NCBI GenBank assembly: GCA_021635425.1 | Contig: JAJWOJ010000032.1 | Coordinates: forward strand, 1-11,918 | DNA length: 11,918 nucleotides | Origin: Clostridiales bacterium | GTDB taxonomy: Bacteria; Bacillota; Clostridia; Christensenellales; Borkfalkiaceae | Direction of reading: 5' to 3' | In this document: positions 1 to 4,804 of the stretch, in pieces | Position numbering within the stretch: the stretch's first letter is position 1 | How the letters are laid out: each line of letters begins with the position of its first letter | The notes under the pieces: model-generated | Seen by the model: only the letters and a program-made list of their open reading frames with translations | What the model was told of the DNA's origin: nothing | The model's database searches: none | Position numbers and translations under genes: made by a program

Positions 1-2
1 AC

Positions 3-545
3 TTGGATAAGTGCTACGGCGTAAAAATTATGCGGGACGGCAAGGATTATTCCTATCTGCACCCCGAAAAACAAAAGCCTGTCCGTGGGGCGAAACTCGG
101 AGAAAATTATACAAAAACGGAGGTAATTAAAAGAATTGGAGAACAGAATTACAGGCAGAAGTCCGGAGCGTATACCGGACGAAGAAATGGATTTGACGGA
201 AAATCCGTCGGCAATCGAACTATGCGAAGAGGTAAAACGGTTGACGGCGGAAACGCGGGAAGCATTATTAGAGCAAGCCTTAGCGGTATCGAACGAGAAA
301 TGCAACGCCTTAATTTCGCGGCTGAATGCGCGGGTGGAGGACTTGACGCAGCAAGTGAGGAGCGTAGAATGGACGAACGACGCGCTCGTGATGAGACTGA
401 AAGAAGACGTAGAGCAGCTTACGAAAGATATGAAAGAGGACAATCGGAACTTATTGTCGAGTCTGCGGATAACGCTTCAAAGGATAACGGAAACGGTAAC
501 GGAAATACAACGGCAAATAAGTACAACTATGGCAAAGGCGACTGA
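3..545 (+). CDS. Relaxase/mobilisation nuclease, C-terminal part (5' end outside window)
   Basis: The frame is open from the left edge, so the first visible TTG is probably not a start and the catalytic part of the protein lies upstream. About 180 residues are visible. Residues 5-45 have the pattern seen near the end of relaxase catalytic regions in Clostridia mobilizable elements: a short strand, then a segment with LGENYTKTEVIKRI. After that comes a charged tail rich in Arg and Glu (about residues 90-150), likely helical, and an Asn/Gly-rich end. By family knowledge a relaxase nicks the origin of transfer and pilots the strand into the recipient. From base 136 on, the same DNA also encodes a second protein in another frame. 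The assignment rests on a short conserved segment and context, with no catalytic His or Tyr motif in view, so it is moderate only. Confidence 0.55.
   Translation: MDKCYGVKIMRDGKDYSYLHPEKQKPVRGAKLGENYTKTEVIKRIGEQNYRQKSGAYTGRRNGFDGKSVGNRTMRRGKTVDGGNAGSIIRASLSGIEREMQRLNFAAECAGGGLDAASEERRMDERRARDETERRRRAAYERYERGQSELIVESADNASKDNGNGNGNTTANKYNYGKGD
119..124 (+). promoter_or_regulatory. Strong ribosome binding site inside the relaxase frame
   Basis: GGAGGT is a near-perfect complement of the 16S rRNA 3' end. It lies within the relaxase reading frame and 11 bases before a TTG at 136. It decides the start of the overlapping coiled-coil gene and is the best evidence that this second frame is translated. 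Confidence 0.6.
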
Positions 546-780
546 CGAGGCGACGGCGTTATTAAAAGAGAGAATCGCGCTTGCCGCGGACGACGCTTCC
601 GAAGTAATCGACGCGCACGCGAAAGAACTTACGAAAAAGGTGCAAAGTCTCGAAAAAGAGGTGGGTAAAGCGAAAGAAGAAATCTATTACGAGCGAGGCT
701 TTCGGAAATTCTTTTTCTGGCTGACGCCGGTATTATTGCTGGCGCAAGGGATCATGACGGCAATTTTGCTGTTGAGATAA
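136..780 (+). CDS. Coiled-coil protein with C-terminal membrane anchor, overlapping the relaxase gene
   Basis: This is a 214-residue protein of no family I recognise by name. Residues about 28-185 are strongly helical and charged with heptad-like spacing, so a long coiled coil is likely. Residues about 192-213 form one hydrophobic segment (FWLTPVLLLAQGIMTAILLL) that should anchor it in the membrane, with most of the protein on one side. The start is TTG at 136, chosen because a strong GGAGGT (119-124) sits 11 bases upstream; the alternative ATG at 187 has no good site. It shares about 410 bases with the relaxase tail in another frame. Known mobilisation modules (MbeB/MbeD of ColE1, MobB of RSF1010) also nest small relaxosome proteins out of frame inside the relaxase gene, and MobB is membrane-associated. 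By analogy it could tie the relaxosome to the membrane; that role is inference. Confidence 0.65.
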   Translation: MENRITGRSPERIPDEEMDLTENPSAIELCEEVKRLTAETREALLEQALAVSNEKCNALISRLNARVEDLTQQVRSVEWTNDALVMRLKEDVEQLTKDMKEDNRNLLSSLRITLQRITETVTEIQRQISTTMAKATDEATALLKERIALAADDASEVIDAHAKELTKKVQSLEKEVGKAKEEIYYERGFRKFFFWLTPVLLLAQGIMTAILLLR

Positions 781-790
781 AAACGAACAA

Positions 791-828
791 TCCGACGATT
801 GAAAGTGATGTTGCTTTCAATCGCCGGA
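791..828. other. Strong hairpin after the coiled-coil gene
   Basis: A perfect 10-base inverted repeat, cgattgaaag (796-805) and ctttcaatcg (814-823), has an 8-base loop. After one A/C mismatch it continues with tccg (791-794) against cgga (825-828). It begins ten bases after the stop codon at 780, where a terminator would be expected, but no T-run follows on the + strand. On the - strand the stem is followed by a T-rich stretch. It may be a weak terminator, an RNA-stability stem or a protein-binding site. Confidence 0.55.
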
Positions 829-986
829 GCCTGCGCTTAAAAAGACAATACGGTGAAAATTGGCCGGGGATGATATTGAAAAGAAGTAATAATCGAAAAG
901 CGTTAAGGCGAAACGAAAAAAAGTTTTTAAAACATAAAGGAGAAGACACGAAAACAGACAACAAATAACGAATTCAGCGAGGAAAC

Positions 987-1322
987 GTGGGGAGAAGCAA
1001 AAGGCAAATGGACGACAAGTCTTATTTATCCGCACCGAAAACGAGTGCGGAAACAAAGATAAAGGGAAGAAATTATATAGTGGAGAGTTATTACATCGGG
1101 AGGGAAAACATACACGATACGTTGATAAGCATAGCGAAAAATTCAGAAGAAATGCGGAAAAACGGCGCAGGAAAAACGCAGAAAAAATATTGCATACAGT
1201 CGGGCGATAACATATATCCCGAAGACGGGCGATTTTCGATGGCAGACAGTAATGTTACCTATCGGTTGCTTTTGGAAGCTTTTGCGCAGGCGAACATTCG
1301 CAATCCGAGGGCGACAAAATAA
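987..1322 (+). CDS. Small TnpW-like protein of a mobile element
   Basis: Up to 111 residues from a GTG at 987; an ATG at 1008 is the alternative start. The central part, residues about 24-53 (KIKGRNYIVESYYIGRENI, then a helix ending SIAKNSEEM), resembles the small proteins called TnpW in Clostridia transposons and integrative elements. These have a short beta hairpin followed by a helix, and their function is unknown to me. The C-terminal half, from about residue 60, is longer than I recall for that family and shows no motif I know. It lies between the mobilisation genes and the toxin-antitoxin operon and is followed by a strong terminator. Neither start has a strong ribosome site, while a good AAAGGAGA at 936-942 has no usable start behind it. 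The family call is from memory of pattern and is tentative. Confidence 0.5.
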   Translation: MGRSKRQMDDKSYLSAPKTSAETKIKGRNYIVESYYIGRENIHDTLISIAKNSEEMRKNGAGKTQKKYCIQSGDNIYPEDGRFSMADSNVTYRLLLEAFAQANIRNPRATK

Positions 1323-1345
1323 GCCAAAAACAGGGTTAAAAAGGT

Positions 1346-1416
1346 ATAATTTACAATAAAACAGACAAAAAACAGCCATTCTTGTGAAAGAGTGGCTGTT
1401 TTTTACTCCCGATAAG
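1346..1416. repeat. Direct repeat copy A (left flank of the hipBST block)
   Basis: This 71-base unit begins ataatttacaataaaaca and ends ctcccgataag. It recurs at 3413-3484 with nine substitutions and one single-base insertion (about 86% identity). The first 18 bases are identical in the two copies. Both copies contain a terminator-like hairpin and lie on either side of the toxin-antitoxin operon, in the same orientation. Confidence 0.8.
1367..1404 (+). terminator. Intrinsic terminator, probably bidirectional
   Basis: Arms 1367-1381 (ending cagccattc) and 1390-1404 (gagtggctg then six T) pair over 15 positions with a single T-G wobble and an 8-base loop. The T-run serves the + strand and the A-run on the other arm serves the - strand. 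It follows the TnpW-like gene by about 45 bases and precedes the hipB promoter, so it isolates that operon from upstream transcription. Confidence 0.8.
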
Positions 1417-1436
1417 GTGTAAAACATTAAAAATGC

Positions 1437-1465
1437 TTGACAAGTATCCCGAAAGGGTATAAAAT
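1437..1465 (+). promoter_or_regulatory. Promoter of the hipBST-like operon with a possible operator
   Basis: A perfect -35 TTGACA (1437-1442) is followed after 17 bases by a -10 TAAAAT (1460-1465, five of six matches). Transcription should start near 1472. The spacer holds CCCGAAAGGG, a CCC-N4-GGG dyad flanked on the left by TAT. HipB proteins bind dyads with TATCC-type half-sites in their own promoters, so this is a reasonable autorepression site; the match to the E. coli sequence is only partial. Confidence 0.7.
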
Positions 1466-1479
1466 AGCAGTATAAAAAT

Positions 1480-1710
1480 ATGGACGGGATTGTAAAAGAT
1501 AGAATGAAAAACATAAGCGAATTTGTAAAACAGAACAGAAAAGCGTTAGGGCTTACGCAAGAAGAATTTGCGATGCGGGCAGGAGTAGGACTTCGCTTTG
1601 TTCGTGAGTTGGAACAGGGTAAAAATACTTTACGCCTCGATAAGGTCAATCAGGCATTAGCTGTTTTCGGTGCGCAAGTAACGGTGGGGAGATTGAATAA
1701 AGATGAGTGA
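1480..1710 (+). CDS. hipB: HipB-like antitoxin / autorepressor (XRE family)
   Basis: A 76-residue DNA-binding protein. Residues about 12-66 form an XRE/Cro-type helix-turn-helix domain, with LTQEEFAMRAGV as the first two helices and LRFVRELEQGK as recognition helix and turn. It matches the short HipB type of the HipA/HipB toxin-antitoxin systems, which binds the operon promoter as a dimer and represses it together with the partner proteins. The start at 1480 gives a leader of only about 8 bases from the predicted transcription start and has no ribosome site; an ATG at 1504 (residue 9) would still leave the fold intact. The gene overlaps the next by 8 bases, so the operon is tightly coupled. 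Function from the sequence is clear at family level. Confidence 0.85.
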   Translation: MDGIVKDRMKNISEFVKQNRKALGLTQEEFAMRAGVGLRFVRELEQGKNTLRLDKVNQALAVFGAQVTVGRLNKDE

Positions 1711-2035
1711 TACGTACAGAACCGCATATATTTATGTGCGGAATACCTTTGCCGGAGTATTATCCGAAACGGACTACGGCTATTCTTTGGTTTATGATAA
1801 AGAATATCTGAAAAGCGAAAATGCAACCGTCGTAAGTTTAACGTTGCCGCTTTCAGAGAATGAGTACAGATCGAAAACATTATTTCCGTTTTTCGACGGA
1901 TTGATTCCCGAAGGGTGGCTACTGGATATCGTAACGCATAATTGGAAGATTCCGCTTAGCGATCGCTTCGGCGTGCTGCTAATTGCGTGCAAAGACGCGG
2001 TAGGAAACGTAAGCGTGCGAGGTGAAAAACAATGA
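1703..2035 (+). CDS. hipS: HipA N-terminal-domain protein (HipS-like)
   Basis: At 110 residues this corresponds only to the N-terminal subdomain that precedes the kinase core in one-piece HipA. Visible marks are a beta-rich start (TAYIYVRNTFAGVL), the LTLPLS strand at 46-51, and the hallmark FFDGLIPEGW at 63-72. It then ends after the DAVGNVSV segment. The stop overlaps the kinase gene start by four bases (ATGA), so the split is clean and not a recent frameshift. In the HipBST system of enteropathogenic E. coli the equivalent small protein, HipS, neutralises the HipT kinase, so this may be the antitoxin here; that is inference from gene order and size. A purine-rich ggggag lies 12 bases upstream of the ATG. 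Confidence 0.8.
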   Translation: MSDTYRTAYIYVRNTFAGVLSETDYGYSLVYDKEYLKSENATVVSLTLPLSENEYRSKTLFPFFDGLIPEGWLLDIVTHNWKIPLSDRFGVLLIACKDAVGNVSVRGEKQ

Positions 2036-3003
2036 AATGTTTATGTTGCGGAAGAGAGTTTTCCCCTAAGGCTTCTATAGAAGAAGTTGAAAGCGGTTGG
2101 CATAAAAAGTGCGTAAAAGCGTTTTTCGGTAGCAATAAATTGCCTACGCTCGATATTTCGGAAGAAACGTTAAAATTGTTGGCGGAAGAAAGTACGAATA
2201 AAGGATTTACCGTTCCCGGAGTACAAAAGAAATTGTCGTTGCATTTAACGGAAGGGGCATCGCCGAGACTTACGCTTGTCAATTATCCTACGGGATATAT
2301 TTTTAAACCTCAGACGAAAGAGTATGAATGCTTGCCGGAAGCCGAATATTTGACGATGCAAATGGCAAAAAGAGTCGGCATAAAAACCGTGCCGTGCGCT
2401 TTAATCAAGATGAACGGCGGCGGAGAACTTGCTTATATCACGAAAAGGATAGACAGGGTATTTGCCGACGGTAAAATGCAAATGCTTGCCATGGAGGATT
2501 TTTGCCAACTCGACGAGCGTTTGACGGAAGATAAATACAAAGGCTCTTACGAACGTTGCGCCAAGGTAATAAAAAAATATTCGGTTATGGCGAAGTTTGA
2601 TTTAACGGAACTCTTTTTGCGGTTGGCGTTTTCGTTCGTGGTCGGAAATTCGGATATGCATCTGAAGAATTTTTCTTTGATAGAAAAAGCGGAAGCGAGC
2701 GAAGAATACGTTTTGTCGCCCGCATACGATTTGTTGCCCGTAAACGCCATAATGCCGGAGGACGAAGAAGAATTCGCGTTGACTATGATAAAGAAGAAAC
2801 GAAAAATCGGCAGAAAGGATTTTTTGGCGTTTGCCGAGGAAATCGGGATAGAAAAAATTTCCGCCGAAAAAATGCTTGCAACGATTATCAAAGCAAAAGA
2901 AATATTGCTTGCTATGGTCGAAGAATCTTATTTATCCGAAAAGTTAAAAAACAGTTTAAAAGAGATAATTTCCGCGCGTATCGGCGATTTGAGAGAACAA
3001 TAG
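2032..3003 (+). CDS. hipT: HipA-family serine/threonine kinase core (HipT-like toxin)
   Basis: A 323-residue HipA kinase lacking the N-terminal subdomain, which is the separate gene just upstream. Residues 3-27 hold C3-x2-C6 and H24-x2-C27, a likely zinc-binding knuckle. The glycine-rich loop is GVQKK (63-67), the nucleotide-binding Lys is probably K92 (YIFKPQ), the catalytic loop is GNSDMHLKNF (205-214) with D208, and the metal-binding Asp is D233 in SPAYDLLP. All core kinase residues are present, so it should be active. HipA and HipT toxins phosphorylate aminoacyl-tRNA synthetases (GltX or TrpS), causing growth arrest; the target here is unknown. The residues before the loop are T60-V61-P62, where HipT of E. 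coli O127 has Ser-Ile-Ser. A GAGGTG ribosome site sits 7 bases before the ATG. Confidence 0.85.
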   Translation: MKCLCCGREFSPKASIEEVESGWHKKCVKAFFGSNKLPTLDISEETLKLLAEESTNKGFTVPGVQKKLSLHLTEGASPRLTLVNYPTGYIFKPQTKEYECLPEAEYLTMQMAKRVGIKTVPCALIKMNGGGELAYITKRIDRVFADGKMQMLAMEDFCQLDERLTEDKYKGSYERCAKVIKKYSVMAKFDLTELFLRLAFSFVVGNSDMHLKNFSLIEKAEASEEYVLSPAYDLLPVNAIMPEDEEEFALTMIKKKRKIGRKDFLAFAEEIGIEKISAEKMLATIIKAKEILLAMVEESYLSEKLKNSLKEIISARIGDLREQ

Positions 3004-3036
3004 AAAAATATTCAGCAAAGGAGATCCGATCGTTAA

Positions 3037-3249
3037 ATGGTTACGAGGAAAGAAGATACGGTAATCAGGGTTGCAAGGCGAAAATACGAAGAGAAAAACA
3101 AAAAATTGCGTAAAGAAAAGAATGCGAATTTTCAAACGATGATCCCGAGAGAGTTGTTTGAAGAAATCGACGTTTTTTTGTTCGAAAAGGGTATGACTAA
3201 GGTTGATTTTATCAAGAAAGCCTTTGAGATAATGCAGAAGAACGGGTAA
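3037..3249 (+). CDS. Small ribbon-helix-helix-like protein
   Basis: A 70-residue, strongly basic protein. The N-terminal 28 residues are a charged helix rich in Lys and Arg. Residues about 30-68 (NFQTMIPRELFEEI, then GMTKVDFIKKAFEIM) fit a strand-helix-helix pattern of the Arc/MetJ ribbon-helix-helix type, which binds DNA as a dimer. It starts 33 bases after the kinase stop behind AAAGGAGA (3017-3024), a strong site 12 bases from the ATG, so it is probably in the same transcript. Such proteins are common single genes in Clostridia mobile elements. It could be an extra regulator of the toxin-antitoxin operon or belong to the element's own copy control; the sequence does not decide. Confidence 0.65.
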   Translation: MVTRKEDTVIRVARRKYEEKNKKLRKEKNANFQTMIPRELFEEIDVFLFEKGMTKVDFIKKAFEIMQKNG

Positions 3250-3275
3250 AATATTTTCGTTGCGATTAAAGAAAT

Positions 3276-3323
3276 TATAAAGAGCGGTTTATCGAATGTA
3301 AAAGCGATGAGCCGCTCTTTATA
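3276..3323 (+). terminator. Hairpin after the RHH-like gene, possible terminator
   Basis: Arms tataaagagcgg (3276-3287) and ccgctctttata (3312-3323) form a perfect 12-base stem. The 24-base loop contains a further atcg/cgat pairing. It starts 27 bases after the stop codon. The following stretch is T-rich but not a clean T-run, so termination may be partial. Confidence 0.55.
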
Positions 3324-3412
3324 TGTGCTTTTCGGTATCGTGGTATTCGACAAAATTTTGCCGCTGTACCGTCAGTTGCGACGTTCCGAAAACATACGAA
3401 GCGACAAAAGAC

Positions 3413-3484
3413 ATAATTTACAATAAAACAAGCGAAAAGCAGCCATTCTTGTGTTAGAGTGGTTGCTTTTTTGCTCCCGATAAG
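3413..3484. repeat. Direct repeat copy B (right flank of the hipBST block)
   Basis: This is the second copy of the unit at 1346-1416, with the same orientation and about 86% identity. Differences within the stem include one compensated pair (A-T in copy A, G-C here), so the fold has been maintained while the sequence drifted. Confidence 0.8.
3435..3472. terminator. Bidirectional terminator between convergent operons
   Basis: Arms 3435-3448 (aaaagcagccattc) and 3457-3470 (gagtggttgctttt) pair over 14 positions with two G-T wobbles and an 8-base loop, followed by a T-run to 3472. Four A on the left arm give a T-run for the opposite strand. It lies between rightward toxin-antitoxin genes and the leftward AraC gene and could end both. 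Confidence 0.75.
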
Positions 3485-3494
3485 TCGTAGAAAA

Positions 3495-3523
3495 GCTATA
3501 CCCTCGAAAACGCAGGTTGTCAA
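3495..3523 (-). promoter_or_regulatory. Candidate leftward promoter facing repeat copy B
   Basis: Read on the - strand, TTGACA (3523-3518) and TATAGC (3500-3495) are separated by 17 bases. The -35 is perfect and the -10 matches four of six positions. A transcript would start near 3488 and run straight into the hairpin of copy B, giving a short RNA if the terminator works. No gene lies immediately downstream. Confidence 0.35.
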
Positions 3524-3583
3524 TAAAATGTTACAGTTTTCCGTATATTACCGATATAGGTATTAAACTCGGGCGAATGATTA

Positions 3584-4465
3584 TTATTTTTTATCTGATA
3601 TGTTTTTGTTTGCCGTTTTAAATTCACGCGGAGATACGCCCATTAACTTTTTAAAGCGAACGCTGAAATTAGGAATGTCGTTAAACCCGCAAGCGAACGC
3701 TACTTCGTTTACGGGGCATCCTTGTTTTAAAAGTACGCACGCGTATTCTATCCGATAATTGATTAAAAATTTGACGGGCGTAAATCCTGTAACGCTTTTA
3801 TATAATTTGAGCATATTATATTTGTCCATAAAAACGTGATCGGCTATATCGCTAAGGTTAATTTTCTTGTCGAAGTTTTCGATTATAAAGTTCGTTATTT
3901 CGTTACACGTTTGTTCGGCATTGTCCGTTTCGGGGTTTTCTTGAGAAATCACTTTAAAAGCGATGCGGTAGAGCAATTCATAGCCGAGAGAAAGCATTAT
4001 GAGTTGGTTTAAGTTGGTTTTCTTTTTGGAAATGTTGACCAATTTTTCAAAAATCGCAACTATTTCCTCGTCGAAAATATTGCGAATTATCGGTTTATCG
4101 TCGGAAAGGTCAATAAGGGACATAAATTTTTCGAATCCGACGCCGTTGAAGTGTATCCAATAATAGTTATACGGATTGTCAGGGTTTGCTTTATAATAGT
4201 GTTCCTTATTGTTCGGGAGTAAAAACAAATCGCCTTTTTTTACCGAATAGAGCGTATTGTTTGTGTGGAAAAAACCCTCTCCGTCTATTATATACTGAAT
4301 GCAAAAATCATGCCGCTCGTTTTCAAGATAATCGAAATATTGATGAGGATTGTCTTTCATCAGTCCGAGTTTCGTGATAAATATGTTTGAAAACTTTACC
4401 GTCGAAAAATCGGTTATATATGCGTCTATGTCGATTCTTGTTTTGGATTGTTGTGTATTATTCAT
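3584..4465 (-). CDS. AraC-family transcriptional regulator of the sugar operon
   Basis: A 293-residue regulator with the usual two-part layout. Residues about 20-110 form a cupin-like sensor domain (FCIQYIIDGEGFFHTNNTLY, then VKKGDLFLLPNNKEHYY). Residues about 185-285 form the AraC/XylS DNA-binding domain with two helix-turn-helix units, the first near 203-225 and the second near 252-275 (VNEVAFACGFNDIPNFSVRF), closing with the MGVSPREFK signature. It probably binds a sugar or glycoside and activates the divergent operon. The start at 4465 is chosen because a perfect promoter ends just upstream and because the domain begins there; the frame is open further upstream but that part is untranscribed promoter DNA. 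Its end faces the toxin-antitoxin block and shares the bidirectional terminator. Confidence 0.9.
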   Translation of the reverse strand: MNNTQQSKTRIDIDAYITDFSTVKFSNIFITKLGLMKDNPHQYFDYLENERHDFCIQYIIDGEGFFHTNNTLYSVKKGDLFLLPNNKEHYYKANPDNPYNYYWIHFNGVGFEKFMSLIDLSDDKPIIRNIFDEEIVAIFEKLVNISKKKTNLNQLIMLSLGYELLYRIAFKVISQENPETDNAEQTCNEITNFIIENFDKKINLSDIADHVFMDKYNMLKLYKSVTGFTPVKFLINYRIEYACVLLKQGCPVNEVAFACGFNDIPNFSVRFKKLMGVSPREFKTANKNISDKK

Positions 4466-4471
4466 ACCCTG

Positions 4472-4500
4472 ATTATATAACTGTTTGCTTTTTTTGTCAA
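4472..4500 (-). promoter_or_regulatory. Consensus promoter of the AraC gene, predicted leaderless
   Basis: On the - strand TTGACA (4500-4495), a 17-base spacer and TATAAT (4477-4472) are a perfect sigma-A consensus. Transcription should start about 7 bases beyond the -10, at the A of the ATG at 4465. No properly spaced ribosome site exists; an AGGG lies only one base before the ATG. Confidence 0.8.
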
Positions 4501-4639
4501 CGGAAAAAAAGTTTTCGGTGGTGTTAAAAACCTCGAGAAATAAGAAAGTTGCCGATTTTACCGTTATTTTGCACAAATTTGGCAATTGAACAAAAAAACG
4601 TTTTACCAATATTGCAAAAGAAATTCACAATTATTCGTA

Positions 4640-4668
4640 TTTACATCGGGTTGTTTTTGTGGTAAAAT
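4640..4668 (+). promoter_or_regulatory. Promoter of the glycoside operon
   Basis: TTTACA (4640-4645) and TAAAAT (4663-4668), each five of six matches, are spaced by 17 bases. Transcription would start near 4675, leaving a leader of about 130 bases before the ATG at 4805. The slightly weak boxes suit an activator-dependent promoter. Confidence 0.6.
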
Positions 4669-4804
4669 CAACGCAAAGATTATGGGGATTTGTCCGTTTG
4701 TTTACAACTTGACCTATGGAGCAAACGTTGCCTTGCCGCAATCGGTCGCGGTATGTGCGAAAAAAATGCGATGCGGACATTTTCTCGTGGAGGATTGTCG
4801 TAAT

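Larger units (their letters stand above)
3250..3583. other. Gene-free stretch between the toxin-antitoxin block and the AraC gene
   Basis: No credible gene is present. In order it holds a hairpin (3276-3323), a 10-base palindrome CAAAATTTTG (3351-3360) amid short dyads, direct repeat copy B with its terminator (3413-3484), and a candidate leftward promoter (3495-3523). It joins the mobile-element genes to the carbohydrate locus, so an element boundary or attachment site may lie here, but I cannot identify one without the other end. Confidence 0.6.
4466..4804. promoter_or_regulatory. Divergent control region between the AraC gene and the DUF4838 operon
   Basis: This 339-base region has no gene of its own. 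It holds the leftward AraC promoter, the rightward operon promoter, and about 139 bases between their -35 boxes. Candidate regulator sites are TTTTACC on the + strand at 4556-4562 and 4601-4607 and on the - strand at 4667-4661, the last overlapping the operon -10. The palindrome AAAACGTTTT (4595-4604) overlaps the second copy. The 130-base operon leader (about 4675-4804) has short possible pairings such as tgtccg (4691) with cggaca (4774), but no riboswitch I recognise. Confidence 0.7.

Noticed and set aside
791..828. Origin of transfer at the hairpin
   Set aside because: Origins of transfer usually lie upstream of the relaxase; no nick-site motif is recognisable and the hairpin is downstream.
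752..1056. Two overlapping - strand frames of 70 and 79 residues
   Set aside because: Hydrophobic Phe/Leu-rich translations of A/G-rich + strand DNA, with no ribosome site and no family pattern.
1143..1649. 168-residue open frame on the - strand
   Set aside because: It crosses the terminator, the hipB promoter and two well-supported + strand genes, and its translation is Phe/Cys-rich low-complexity sequence typical of antisense frames.
1346..3484. CRISPR array
   Set aside because: Only two long repeats separated by about 2 kb of genes; no short regular repeat-spacer pattern anywhere in the window.
4466..4609. N-terminal extension of the AraC protein by 48 residues
   Set aside because: The extension would run through the perfect -35 and -10 boxes; the domain pattern begins after the ATG at 4465.
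4591..4610. Catabolite-repression (CcpA cre) site at AAAACGTTTT
   Set aside because: The core palindrome is present but the outer conserved TG and CA positions of the cre consensus do not match.
4586..4804. N-terminal extension of the DUF4838 protein by 73 residues from TTG 4586
   Set aside because: It overlaps the operon promoter and lacks a ribosome site, while ATG 4805 has GGAGGA at good distance.
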